From assembly GCF_001956045.1 (NCBI RefSeq), contig NZ_MRTH01000017.1:101440-165439 (forward strand): DNA of 64,000 nt. The letters run 5' to 3'. Under the pieces are notes generated by a model, which ran no database searches, had not been told where the DNA came from, and was given only the letters and a program-made list of their open reading frames with translations. The position numbers were made by a program, and so were the translations under genes. Shown here piece after piece: positions 36,126 through 45,240 of this stretch; positions within the stretch are counted from its first letter, which is position 1; every line of letters begins with the position of its first letter. This DNA comes from Paenibacillus sp. FSL H7-0331. Its GTDB lineage: Bacteria; Bacillota; Bacilli; Paenibacillales; NBRC-103111.

Positions 36126-38450
36126 CTAACGATTCGAAACTCGATACTGCTTCGGCGACATGCCTACATATCGCTGAAAGGCCCGGTTCAAATTCCGTTC
36201 CGAATACCCGACCACCTCTGCAATTTCCATCACACTCAGATCGGTATCCTGCAGCGATTGCTTCGCCTTCTCCACCTTATATTCAGTCAAATATTCAATA
36301 AACGCAACGCCAACCTCCTTTTTGAACATACGGCTCAAATAAGAAGGACTCATCCCGATCATCTCGGCACTTTCGATCAGGGAATGATTGGCACCGGGAT
36401 TTTCGCGGATATGCTTGCATACTTTCTGGATGGCGATTTTGACACTTTTTTTACGAAATTCTTCAGTAAGCTGTTGATACAATGGAAAAATAATCTCAAT
36501 GTACCATTCATAGATTTCACGTGCAGTTTGCCTTGCCTTGAGCTGATCAAACCAGTTGCCCTCCAACGAATCGATCACGCCCGGCCCCTGCTCCTCCAAT
36601 GATTGAATAATCGAAGAAAGCAGCACATGATAGCACTGATAGATCGTATTATAGGAGCCGGAGTCGCGCAGGGTTTTGGCAAATTCGTTCAAGCCCTTCT
36701 CCGCATACACAAGCTCGCCTCTGGACAAAGCTTCGACAATGACCTTTTCCTGTTCACGAGGATAGAAAAATAAGGATTGCTTCGCTGAAGGCTCCAGCTC
36801 GTCAAAAAATAAAATGGCCTGCGAATCACTGAAAATCCGATTTTGCAAAGCTGCCTTAGCCTCATGATAGCCATCCGATAATCGCGTGATGTCCATATAA
36901 ATACCACCAACGCCATTGGATACCGAGAAGGATAAGTATTTGTTAAGAGCTTCCTTGATCTCCTCGGCAAACGTCCGTGTCAGCTGCAGAATCTGCTCTC
37001 TTGGTACGCTATCATCAAAGTGCAGAATAGTGATGCTCTCCCGCTCATTGTTCTCGACAACATAGCCATTTAGCTGGGATTTGGTCAGCAGTTCCTTGAT
37101 TACATTCATGACCGCAAACAGAACAATAGCTCCTTCATTGGGCAAAAAGCGCTTTTCTTTAAATAGATTTTCAACAATCGTGATCAGTACAACAAACGAG
37201 CCCTTTGTCGGGATTTGAAAATCAGCACAGTCCCGCAGCAGCGATTCACCGCTTCCCGTGAAGCCCTTCAGAAACTTTCTTAACAGCTGATCTCTAAGGT
37301 TGGGCTGTGTTTTTTGCATATACGTTTCGAGCGCCAACGCTTGCTCGTTCAAATGACCCAGACACGATTTCAAGAACTCAATTTCATTGCCCTGCTGCTT
37401 AATCGACCGTCCGCCCTGCAGGTTCTCTCCATATTTGATCAAATTCTCGATCGGATTATAAATCCTTCTGGAAGCAAAGAACGTCAGCAGCAGACCAACA
37501 ATGAGAAAAACCGCTACCGTAAATACAATCAGCCACCGAATCCAGCTGACCTGCTGCAGCAATTCGTTCTCGGGAAGCAGGGAAATATAGGTTCTGCCCA
37601 GCAGCGATTTCTGAAAAACGGCTATATACGAATCGCCATTTTGAGCTTTAATCAGATATTGCCCGGAGCTCGTTTCGTCTTTCAAAATATCCGTCAGTCC
37701 CACCGTATCGCCAGCCAGCTTGCCCCAAGTCAAATCATTGGTGGAATGTAAAATAATTTTGTTATTGGAGTCCAGTATAAGCAGCGATTGGTTTTTGGAA
37801 AAGGTGGAATAACCCGTCAGATTATTCTTGAGCACCTCTTCCTTCACATGAACGAGCAGTGCGCCCTGAGGCTGGCCTGAGGGAAGAATCGGCAGTCTGC
37901 GGAAATAAGTGATGTATCCGTTTACAGCCGCTTCGGGAAGATAAACCCAGCCTGCCGGAATATTCATATTCAGAGCGGCATCCAGATCGCTGCGGCTTTT
38001 GTAATTATCGTACGTCACATAACCATAATTCTGGGCGAGCACAATCCCGGATAAAGCTTCATAAAAAACAATATCATCGATCAGATTATTGGAATTTTTG
38101 TGTATCAGGAACAGATCCTGAACCCCGCTTTGCTGAAACCAATCGGTTTTAAAGCCCGGCTTGCCGATATTATCCTTCACAACAGAACTGATCGATATTT
38201 TCAGAGAATCATGCTCGACATTCGTCATCAGATTCTCCATACGATCCTTCATCAGCACCAATGCAGCCTTGTTGTCTTCTTTAAATTGATCACTCACTTT
38301 AACAATCGAAAAATGATAGTAAGCGCTACCAGCAATAATAATGGGAATAGATACGGTCAGACAGCCAAACCAAATCAACCGCTTTAAATAATTCGTTCGC
38401 GGCAACAGCGAGAAAAAAGTTCTTTGTATGAAATCCAGGCATCTTCTCAT
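36126..38450 (-). CDS. Membrane-bound AraC family regulator
   Basis: 774 residues. A first membrane helix (about 22-45), an extracellular Cache-like sensor (about 50-290), a second helix with WIRWLIVFTVAVFLIVGLLL and a HAMP-like segment (ASRRIYNPIENLIKYG) precede a cytoplasmic linker. A C-terminal AraC DNA-binding domain follows (SLIESAEMIGMSPSYLSRMFKK; VMEIAEVVGYSERNLNRAFQ; SPKQYR). This one-component design is common in Paenibacillus next to LplABC-type importers. As the last gene of the transporter operon it probably senses an external saccharide and activates both this operon and dhaK, whose promoters share one element. Confidence 0.9.
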   Translation of the reverse strand: MRRCLDFIQRTFFSLLPRTNYLKRLIWFGCLTVSIPIIIAGSAYYHFSIVKVSDQFKEDNKAALVLMKDRMENLMTNVEHDSLKISISSVVKDNIGKPGFKTDWFQQSGVQDLFLIHKNSNNLIDDIVFYEALSGIVLAQNYGYVTYDNYKSRSDLDAALNMNIPAGWVYLPEAAVNGYITYFRRLPILPSGQPQGALLVHVKEEVLKNNLTGYSTFSKNQSLLILDSNNKIILHSTNDLTWGKLAGDTVGLTDILKDETSSGQYLIKAQNGDSYIAVFQKSLLGRTYISLLPENELLQQVSWIRWLIVFTVAVFLIVGLLLTFFASRRIYNPIENLIKYGENLQGGRSIKQQGNEIEFLKSCLGHLNEQALALETYMQKTQPNLRDQLLRKFLKGFTGSGESLLRDCADFQIPTKGSFVVLITIVENLFKEKRFLPNEGAIVLFAVMNVIKELLTKSQLNGYVVENNERESITILHFDDSVPREQILQLTRTFAEEIKEALNKYLSFSVSNGVGGIYMDITRLSDGYHEAKAALQNRIFSDSQAILFFDELEPSAKQSLFFYPREQEKVIVEALSRGELVYAEKGLNEFAKTLRDSGSYNTIYQCYHVLLSSIIQSLEEQGPGVIDSLEGNWFDQLKARQTAREIYEWYIEIIFPLYQQLTEEFRKKSVKIAIQKVCKHIRENPGANHSLIESAEMIGMSPSYLSRMFKKEVGVAFIEYLTEYKVEKAKQSLQDTDLSVMEIAEVVGYSERNLNRAFQRYVGMSPKQYRVSNR

Positions 38451-38539
38451 TGGTGCACTCCCCTGACCGATGGATGGTATTCCATGTAACTGAATTATAA
38501 CAAAATTAGCTGAATATCACCATAAAACAGCAATATTGC

Positions 38540-38569
38540 GGCCACCAGAAATCCTTCGTTCCGGTGGCC
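38540..38569 (-). other. Stem-loop between binding protein and regulator genes
   Basis: GGCCACCGGAA and TTTCTGGTGGCC pair with one wobble around a seven-base loop. No T-tail follows. Its place right after the solute-binding-protein gene suggests message stabilisation or partial attenuation. Confidence 0.5.
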
Positions 38570-38597
38570 ACAACGGGCTCGATCACATATAATTGTA

Positions 38598-40157
38598 TTA
38601 TTTACCAGTAAATGTTTTGTAGGCATCGCTGAATTCTTTGAATGCCTTTTTCATTTCAGGTAAAGCTCTCAGCTTGGCTGTATAAGCTTTAAACTCATCC
38701 ATGGAAATTTGGCCAACAATCGCTTTAGCCTCCATCGTTTTCCATTCGCTTTCATATTTCGGCCAAGTATTCAACCAGGTCGGGGAAATGATACCTTTGA
38801 AAGGGTCTACCAAGCCAACCTCATCGAATTTTTCGACTTCTTTTATCTTCGCATCGTTAAATGCTTTTGAACCGGAAGCACTGATGACCTTGCCCCACTT
38901 GGAGTAAGCCAACACGCCTGCGCCTTTACTGGTTACGTTGACTTCCTTCACGCCCTGCTCTGTCAGCGTTTTTTGTCCATCTACCACTTTGTAGTGGACG
39001 CCTTCAATACCATAGTATGCAAAATCGGTCATCTCTTGGGACGCGGTTTGCTCCAAATATTTAAGCAATTGCTTCACTCGGGCTTCTGGTACTTTCTTGG
39101 AAATGTAGTAGCCGCCGGATACACCTGTTTGCAGATCCAGTGCATAATCGCCTTTAGGTCCTTTTAGCAGCAGATTCAAAATTTTGGCATCCGGCTGCGT
39201 CTTTCTGTTTTCCTTCTCCCACTCGTCATCCCACCAGATGCTGTTCGTATAGGAAGCCGCTTTACCCGTTCTGAACAATTCCTCGTTCTGGGTTCTCTTC
39301 ATAACCGAAAATTCCTTAGGCAATCCGCCGTCTGTATACATTTGACGGAAATAAGCAATCATATCATCCCATTGCGGCGTCAGTCTCGTTTCGATCATGC
39401 CGCCCTCTTCATTGTACGTAGGATTCAATGCACCGAATCCGGCTGCAAACAAGGTAGTGCCGTCATCTACAACGACGCCTTGGCCGATGATGCCAAGCGT
39501 ATCCTTTTTGCCATTGCCGTCCAGATCGGCATCGGTAATTTTCTTCAATGCCGCTGCATACTCATCCAATGTGGTTGGAACCGGAATGTTCAGCTTATCC
39601 AGCCAGTCCTTACGGATTTTCAGGCCCAGATCGACACGGGAACGGGAGCGTGGCAGCGCATACACTTTTCCGTCAACGGACAAATATTTGAGTGCATCCT
39701 TAGCCAGATTGTTTTTCAGGTTCGGGAATTCTTTGAAATCCCCCAGGAAAGGACCCAAATCCCAGAACGCGCCGTTCTTGGCTGCATTGATCAGTGACGG
39801 TCTGTTCGCATTTGGGGAAGACAGGATTTCCGGAAGATCGCCGGAGGCCAGCACCAAATCCATTTTCGTATCGATATCACCGGATGGCACCCATTCCATC
39901 TCCAGCTTGGAATTTGTGCGTTTTTGCCACTCAGTCCAGTAAGCATTGTTCATATCAGGTGCATCGTTATACAAGCCTGCGAAGATTTTGACAGTTAATG
40001 GCTTCTCTGCCTCAGCAGCTTTGGGTGCTGCCTTCGGGTCTGCTGCAGGTGCAGCAGTCTTCGAGCCGCTGCCACCGTCCGAACAAGCCGCCAGCATCGA
40101 AATAGCTAATAAGCAGGACAAGCTCATGGACAATCTTTTCACGTGTAGTGGTTTCAT
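38598..40157 (-). CDS. Extracellular saccharide-binding lipoprotein, LplA type
   Basis: 519 residues. A signal peptide with lipobox MLAAC (Cys about residue 25) is followed by a Gly/Ser/Ala/Lys linker. MNNAYWTEWQKRTNSKLEM and DADLDGNGKKDTLGI are typical of the large LplA-like binding proteins of Paenibacillus. It hands substrate to the two permeases encoded just upstream in the transcript. GAGGGGGAT precedes the ATG. Ligand unknown; the accompanying DhaK/DhaL and reductase suggest a compound that yields a small ketose. Confidence 0.9.
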   Translation of the reverse strand: MKPLHVKRLSMSLSCLLAISMLAACSDGGSGSKTAAPAADPKAAPKAAEAEKPLTVKIFAGLYNDAPDMNNAYWTEWQKRTNSKLEMEWVPSGDIDTKMDLVLASGDLPEILSSPNANRPSLINAAKNGAFWDLGPFLGDFKEFPNLKNNLAKDALKYLSVDGKVYALPRSRSRVDLGLKIRKDWLDKLNIPVPTTLDEYAAALKKITDADLDGNGKKDTLGIIGQGVVVDDGTTLFAAGFGALNPTYNEEGGMIETRLTPQWDDMIAYFRQMYTDGGLPKEFSVMKRTQNEELFRTGKAASYTNSIWWDDEWEKENRKTQPDAKILNLLLKGPKGDYALDLQTGVSGGYYISKKVPEARVKQLLKYLEQTASQEMTDFAYYGIEGVHYKVVDGQKTLTEQGVKEVNVTSKGAGVLAYSKWGKVISASGSKAFNDAKIKEVEKFDEVGLVDPFKGIISPTWLNTWPKYESEWKTMEAKAIVGQISMDEFKAYTAKLRALPEMKKAFKEFSDAYKTFTGK

Positions 40158-40183
40158 TTGTTAAATCCCCCTCATCATTTGTG

Positions 40184-41065
40184 TTAACCTTTAACTGATC
40201 CTAACATAACTCCCTTGGCAAAATGCTTCTGTAAAAACGGGTATACGAGCAGGATTGGAGCCATCGCAAGCATAATGGAAGCCATCCGAATCGTTTCCTG
40301 AGGTACCGCACGGGAATCGCCTCCCGCACCTGCCTGCCCTACACCATTGGAATCAGAATCGATTACCAATGTTTTAATAAGGACCTGCAGTGTCCACTTC
40401 TTGGAATCAGACAAGTAAATCAGCGCATTAAAATAAGTGTTCCAATAAGATACAGCGAAAAATAGCGTGAAGGCTGCAATCGCCGGCATGGATAAAGGAA
40501 TAACGATTCTCAGAAATACGCCAATATCGGTGCATCCATCGATCCGTGCGGAGTCTTCCAATTCCGCAGGCAAAGATTCAAAGAAGCTTTTGATAACAAT
40601 CAAGCTCCACGCGCTTGTTAAGCTCGGCCATATTAAACTCCAAAGTGAGTTAATTAATCCTAATTCCTTGACCAGGATATAGCCGGGTACAATCCCCGCA
40701 TTGAATACGAGTGTGAAGACAACCGCGCTCAGCATAAAATTCCGACCAGGCATTGCTTTTTTTGTAAGCGTATACGCGAGAGTGAACGAACAAACAATAC
40801 TCAGCGCTGTACCGATAACGGTAATAAATATCGTGTTGCTCAGAGAGTTCAGAAAGCTGTTGGTCGACAACAAATATTTGTAAGCGGCCAGCGACCATTG
40901 GTCCGGGAACAAATAAAATTTAAGCGGCACATACACATCAGGATCGGTGAAGGAAACACTGAATACGTAAATGAAAGGGAACACACAGACGAATGAAGTG
41001 ATCGCCAGAAGCGTATAATTCACCCAATCAAAGGTGGTCATTTTCTTGCTTGCAACAAAGCTCAT
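40184..41065 (-). CDS. ABC transporter permease, LplC/YtcP type
   Basis: 293 residues, about six membrane helices. The EAA loop reads LEDSARIDGCTDIG near residue 195. Between helices 5 and 6 it has a Gly/Ala-rich insert (NGVGQAGAGGDSRAVPQ) often seen in LplC homologues. AAAGGAG precedes the ATG. It lies 14 bases after the partner permease gene and 26 bases before the binding-protein gene. No ATPase is encoded nearby. Confidence 0.92.
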   Translation of the reverse strand: MSFVASKKMTTFDWVNYTLLAITSFVCVFPFIYVFSVSFTDPDVYVPLKFYLFPDQWSLAAYKYLLSTNSFLNSLSNTIFITVIGTALSIVCSFTLAYTLTKKAMPGRNFMLSAVVFTLVFNAGIVPGYILVKELGLINSLWSLIWPSLTSAWSLIVIKSFFESLPAELEDSARIDGCTDIGVFLRIVIPLSMPAIAAFTLFFAVSYWNTYFNALIYLSDSKKWTLQVLIKTLVIDSDSNGVGQAGAGGDSRAVPQETIRMASIMLAMAPILLVYPFLQKHFAKGVMLGSVKG

Positions 41066-41079
41066 GAGACGTCTCCTTT

Positions 41080-42033
41080 CTAATATATACCGTCTTGGCC
41101 CATCTTCTTAACGGTATAATTGGATGCCAACACCAACACCAAACCAACCAAGCCCTTGAACATCCCAACCGTAACCCCTACACTGATCTGGCCTTTAAGA
41201 ATACCATGTGTGTAGGCATACGTATCAAAAACCTCAGCAACCGACATCACCAATGGATTTAACATCAGCAGCACTTGTTCAAAGCCTACATCTGCCATAT
41301 GACCCAAACGCAGAATCAACAAAATAATAATCGTCGGACGAATAGCCGGAAGCGTAATATGCCAGATTTGCCGAAACCGGCTGGCTCCGTCAACAACAGC
41401 AGCTTCATAACGCTGAGGATCAACGCCTGCCATCGCTGCCAGGAAAATAATCGTCCCCCATCCCGCTTCTTTCCACATATTTTGAAACGTGATAAGCCCC
41501 CAAAAATAGTTAGGATTGGATAAAAACAAAATACGCTCATAACCTGCATCACTTAGAAGTTTGTTGATAATACCGATTTCTGAGGAGAAAATAAAGAACG
41601 TCATACTGACCACGACCACCCAGGATAAAAAATGGGGTAAATACACGATCGATTGGTTAATTTTTTTGAATACTTCACTTCTCACTTCATTGAGCATGAG
41701 GGATAGAAAGATGGGTAATGGGAACATCAGAATCAGACCGAATATATTGATGGCAAACGTGTTTCTTAACATGAGGTAAAAATTTTCGTCGGCGAACAAT
41801 TCCTTGAAATGCTTGATACCGACCCATTCGGCGCCAGCAAAGCCCGTATAGGGGTTATATTCAAAGAATGCCAGGAGCAAGCCCCACATCGGAACGAATT
41901 TAAATAATAGGAAATATAAAATGCCGGGCAGCGCGAGCAGGTACATGTATTTGTACTGTAAGATACTGTTCCATAACCGGGAACGCGCAGCTACACTTTT
42001 GCTCGGCTTGGATAATACATTGGATTGCGTCAT
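41080..42033 (-). CDS. ABC transporter permease, LplB type
   Basis: 317 residues, six predicted helices after a short basic N-terminus. The EAA loop RYEAAVVDGASRFRQ is near residue 205, and FFEYNPYTGF and YLPHFLSWVVV are typical of LplB proteins. GAGGTGGACTT precedes the ATG. It forms the channel with the LplC-type partner and imports the ligand of the LplA-like lipoprotein. The gene starts 10 bases after the UPF0303 stop, so it is part of the dioxygenase operon. Confidence 0.92.
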   Translation of the reverse strand: MTQSNVLSKPSKSVAARSRLWNSILQYKYMYLLALPGILYFLLFKFVPMWGLLLAFFEYNPYTGFAGAEWVGIKHFKELFADENFYLMLRNTFAINIFGLILMFPLPIFLSLMLNEVRSEVFKKINQSIVYLPHFLSWVVVVSMTFFIFSSEIGIINKLLSDAGYERILFLSNPNYFWGLITFQNMWKEAGWGTIIFLAAMAGVDPQRYEAAVVDGASRFRQIWHITLPAIRPTIIILLILRLGHMADVGFEQVLLMLNPLVMSVAEVFDTYAYTHGILKGQISVGVTVGMFKGLVGLVLVLASNYTVKKMGQDGIY

Positions 42034-42043
42034 AAGTCCACCT

Positions 42044-42529
42044 CTATTTTGCTGTATTCACAAATTCCTTCAGTACCGAAGTGACTAATTGATGATCTTG
42101 CTCCTGTGGAAGACCCGACACGGTAACGGAGCCTACAACGCCAACACCTTCAATTATGATGGGAAACGACCCACCAACCGCTGCGTATTCATTGGGATCA
42201 ACAAAGCCCCATTCCCGCATCGTAATTTGCTTCGATTTGAGTAAAACACTCATGTAGTAAGAGCTGCGGCCAAACTGGTTGACCACATTGCTTTTACGTT
42301 TCACCCATTGCGCATTATTCAAGGTCTTGCCTTCCATCGCACAGTGAAAGATCGACTGTCCATTCTTGGTAATATCGACCAGAATCGATTTATGCTCGGA
42401 TGCAGCCTTAGCTACGATTCTACAGCCGATTTCAAAAGCCATTTGATTCGTAAATGTCTTAAATTGCAATTCCTGCTCTTCCTGTAAAAGCTGTTCCAAT
42501 AATGCTGTACAATCTTCCAATTTGAACAC
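42044..42529 (-). CDS. UPF0303 / heme-degrading-like domain protein
   Basis: 161 residues beginning at a GTG. The central KRKSNVVNQFGRSSYYMSVLLK and the following AVGGSFPIIIEGVGVVGSVTVSGLP match the UPF0303 (YBR137W-like, DUF336/GlcG fold) family. Biochemical function is unsettled; related folds bind heme or small ligands. Its position between the dioxygenase and the importer in several sugar operons suggests an accessory catabolic role. The start overlaps a short DUF4242-like frame, and only a weak GGGAT is available as ribosome site. Confidence 0.85.
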   Translation of the reverse strand: MFKLEDCTALLEQLLQEEQELQFKTFTNQMAFEIGCRIVAKAASEHKSILVDITKNGQSIFHCAMEGKTLNNAQWVKRKSNVVNQFGRSSYYMSVLLKSKQITMREWGFVDPNEYAAVGGSFPIIIEGVGVVGSVTVSGLPQEQDHQLVTSVLKEFVNTAK

Positions 42530-42666
42530 ATCCCAATCTTTGAGTGGCTGACAAACCGCTGCACCGTCTTTTCGTCAGGAGCTTCAAAAAGACGGATGCA
42601 CGTTTGTCCGAGATTAACTGTAAGGATTACAAGCCCATGCCTTCCACAGTGACTGCAAATCACCAA
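42412..42666 (-). pseudogene. Short DUF4242-like remnant with Zn-ribbon-like start
   Basis: An 84-codon frame begins VICSHCGRHGLVI and contains TCIRLFEAPDEKTVQRF. That second stretch resembles the C-terminal part of DUF4242 proteins, which read CFCLFEAP followed by a helix. The true C-terminus is missing because the frame runs into the UPF0303 gene in another register, and no good ribosome site is visible. It may be a decayed gene whose end was lost, or a short peptide coupled to UPF0303 translation. Family assignment is tentative. Confidence 0.35.
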
Positions 42667-42707
42667 AATTCCCGGCTATACAGCACACTTATTTGTTCGC
42701 GGGACTT

Positions 42708-43559
42708 CTAGGAATCAATTGTTGCAGTGCCCTTGGACTGCTCAGGAGCATGCTCTCTTAACCAAACGCGCAGCGGCACATCGGCATCCGTTGGTGTGTA
42801 ATAACCGTTTGCGTTCACGCAATCACCCAGAAGCTGGCGTTGGATCGGCGTGCATTGATCCCATAAACTTTGTACCGTCATATCATCCTTGGTTTTGATC
42901 CAGCGGTAGCCGTAGCCATAGAACAACACTTTACGTGTAATATCCGACCAGTTGGTGCTGGCGGCATGCCATAGTCTGCGGTCGAAGAATACAGCCGTTC
43001 CCGGCTTCACGCATACCGGAATCGCACCTGGGATTTGACCGACTGTTGGAATATCGATATCATCCGTCAAGTGGCTGTTCGGTACGATGTAGAAGTTACC
43101 ACGATCCGGCTCGGAGATATCCGACAGGAAGTAGGCTACTTTTAAAGAAAGACGTGGACGCGGGTGAGATTCGATCTCCTGGTTCACGCGGCCGCTGTCT
43201 TGGTGCCATGGGAATGGTTTATCATAATTTTTGGGTTGCCCTGTCGGCGGCGTTACAATCAGATGGCAATGATATAAGTAGATGTTCCAGCCCAGTATAC
43301 CCCATACCTTAGGAAGAACCTTTTCATAATCGACCAGCTTCAAAAACTCAGGATGATCCGGAATAAAGTTCGGGTGGAACAACGCTTTCGTTGGATCGTG
43401 ACCGTTACTTACGCCTTCTTCATATATTCCATCGACGATCTCCGTCAACTTGGCAACGTGTTCTTCTGAAAGGACGTTCTCCAAAATCAAATAACCTGTC
43501 TCATCAAAAGTCTTACGCTCTTCCTCCGTCAGTCCGTACTGCAAGCATGATTTGTCCAT
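42708..43559 (-). CDS. Phytanoyl-CoA dioxygenase (PhyH) family protein
   Basis: 283 residues of the Fe(II)/2-oxoglutarate dioxygenase jelly-roll. Iron ligands His119 and Asp121 (WHQDSG) and His198 (RLWHAAS) are present, with Arg209 (TRK) placed to bind 2-oxoglutarate. DETGYLILENVL near residue 20 is the usual PhyH N-terminus. These enzymes hydroxylate a C-H bond of a small molecule, here unknown. It is the first gene of the importer operon and carries GGAGGCTAAC upstream, the same leader found before dhaK. Confidence 0.9.
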   Translation of the reverse strand: MDKSCLQYGLTEEERKTFDETGYLILENVLSEEHVAKLTEIVDGIYEEGVSNGHDPTKALFHPNFIPDHPEFLKLVDYEKVLPKVWGILGWNIYLYHCHLIVTPPTGQPKNYDKPFPWHQDSGRVNQEIESHPRPRLSLKVAYFLSDISEPDRGNFYIVPNSHLTDDIDIPTVGQIPGAIPVCVKPGTAVFFDRRLWHAASTNWSDITRKVLFYGYGYRWIKTKDDMTVQSLWDQCTPIQRQLLGDCVNANGYYTPTDADVPLRVWLREHAPEQSKGTATIDS

Positions 43560-43650
43560 GAATCGTTAGCCTCCATAATTTGGTTTATGATGCTGCCCCT
43601 CAGGCTCAACCCTCTCATCTGTGGTTAACCGATGCTGCTGGGCTGATTTG

Positions 43651-43719
43651 ATTATAGGGTCATCTCGTTACAGCATAAAACTGACAATTCATATGAATCC
43701 GTTCAGGACAATATTTGTC
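43651..43719 (-). promoter_or_regulatory. PhyH operon promoter with two-box activator site
   Basis: TATAAT (complement of 43651-43656) has no good -35. The boxes ATTCATATGAATTGTCAG (43681-43698) and GACAAATATTGT (43708-43719) lie 25 and 52 bases upstream of it, exactly as at dhaK. The remainder of the 43560-43988 gap holds the SLH terminator at 43886-43921 and nothing else I can identify. Confidence 0.8.
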
Positions 43720-43885
43720 TAAGCCACTTTTACTATGCAAACGCTAGTAGAATGGGGATAGTGCTGGCATTAAGGCCAGAGTTATAAGGCGAATAACAAT
43801 TATTGTCTAGCTAATGACGGATATTGTGTAGAGTGATGGAAGTCTTTTTCTATACTTGAATTGCTAATTGGAATGACCGTAAACG

Positions 43886-43921
43886 CAAAAAAAGTCCACG
43901 CCTTATGACGGGACGAGGACT
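43886..43921 (-). terminator. Terminator after SLH protein gene A
   Basis: AGTCC/GGACT plus an inner CGTC/GGCG pair form a stem with one mismatch, followed by seven T residues on the minus strand, about 70 bases past the SLH gene stop. Confidence 0.7.
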
Positions 43922-43988
43922 ATTGAATGTGGTTCCAGTAAGAGCGGATTATAGCAAACTCACAATTGGAGATTAACATGGTTAATAA

Positions 43989-45059
43989 TCATTCGGCAAT
44001 AGTCACACTATTGTTCCCGATAGTCATTACTAAAGGCTGTGATTTACCCCTATCCTCAAATTGAGCTTGTTTTGTTGTTTTAGTTACTGCATAGCCTGTC
44101 CACCCTGAATAAGATGCCTTTTTCCCTGTATCTAAACCTTCTACTCTTCCAGTTGGGTTGTATTTCTCATTAAAATTAACATTTCCGTGAGACACAACTG
44201 TGTCAGGCTTGAAAAAGTCTCGGTATGCATAAACCCCCGACTCAGTCCCCTCAACTGTAATGTCTACCTGAAAGGCAATTACATCGAATTTTGTTAAATC
44301 CATTCGTCTGTTTTGGTAGTACCCATCAAACAAATGCCCATAAGGCTGATCCGCACCTTTGTTATAATCCAACATAACAACCTTATTAACTTTTATCGTC
44401 ACTCCATTACCCCATTTACCTTCAACAGGTAATGCAACAGGCTTAATCTTCCAAACTCTTTCAATATTAGTGCCTACCTTATTAATCGTCGCCATATCCA
44501 GCGCCGCTTCATCCACAGGTAGCTCCTTACCTGCTCGTTTGGATAGAATCCGTTCAATGATCGTGACCGCCTGAGCACGAGTCGTATTCCCCTTCTCGTC
44601 CAACTCTCCGCCACCCACGCCACCGATCAATCCGAGCTTAACGGCATCTTCCACAGCTGCAGCCGATTTCGTATCCGCAGCCTTTGTCGCTACCATAGCC
44701 ATCTCGCTTCGTACCATCGGGTAAGCCATATCATCCGAGTAAAAGGTTTCCGATAAAATTCCATCATCCTGGAGCGCTTTTACATAGGGCAGGTACCACA
44801 GATTCGATTGTTCAGGAGTCACCTTCTTCCCAATTGCAGTGGCAACCATTTTAATAAATTCCGCACGGGTCACAGCCCCATCCGGTTTAAACGTCCCATC
44901 AGGATAGCCGTCCACATACCCCTTGTCCACAGCCTCACGGATACTCGGTTGACTCCAGTGATTCACCGTGTCTGTAAAATCTCTTGCGGCAAGGCTTTCA
45001 TTCTCGGCCACGACAAGCAAAGCTGCTGCCGTTGCTACGGCTATCATGATTTTCTTCAT
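43989..45059 (-). CDS. S-layer homology domain protein A
   Basis: 356 residues from the ATG at 45059, preceded by AAAGGAGCGAACATA. A signal peptide (MKKIMIAVATAAALLVV) is followed by three SLH repeats: HWSQPSIREAVDKGYVDGYPDG with TRAEFIKM, a second around residues 80-130, and a third ending TTRAQAVTIIERI near 165. These bind pyruvylated wall polymers. The C-terminal 170 residues form an unrecognised beta-rich domain shared almost whole with SLH protein B. It ends the toxin island transcript and is followed by a terminator. Confidence 0.88.
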   Translation of the reverse strand: MKKIMIAVATAAALLVVAENESLAARDFTDTVNHWSQPSIREAVDKGYVDGYPDGTFKPDGAVTRAEFIKMVATAIGKKVTPEQSNLWYLPYVKALQDDGILSETFYSDDMAYPMVRSEMAMVATKAADTKSAAAVEDAVKLGLIGGVGGGELDEKGNTTRAQAVTIIERILSKRAGKELPVDEAALDMATINKVGTNIERVWKIKPVALPVEGKWGNGVTIKVNKVVMLDYNKGADQPYGHLFDGYYQNRRMDLTKFDVIAFQVDITVEGTESGVYAYRDFFKPDTVVSHGNVNFNEKYNPTGRVEGLDTGKKASYSGWTGYAVTKTTKQAQFEDRGKSQPLVMTIGNNSVTIAE

Positions 45060-45120
45060 TATGTTCGCTCCTTTAGTGTGAATTTTCATTATTTCTCTTT
45101 ATTCAATTTGTAATAAAAAC

Positions 45121-45190
45121 CTTATACGGGTATTACATGGGTTAAGTCTGTTATTGGTTGAGTAAAGGGTTCAATCGGCACTTGATAGCC
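45121..45190 (-). repeat. Island repeat copy 1
   Basis: One of four longer copies whose minus-strand frame reads QPIT, one variable residue, LTHVIPV and TAA. It follows the immunity gene at 45241 and precedes SLH gene A. Differences from the other copies are scattered substitutions. Confidence 0.8.
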
Positions 45191-45240
45191 CTCACCAAAA
45201 AAACTTGAATAGTAAGAGACCAATCAAGATTTTCTATAAA

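Noticed and set aside
43730..43750. TGCAAACGCTAGTA as a cre site for the PhyH operon
   Set aside because: The second half does not fit the consensus and it lies well upstream of the promoter.
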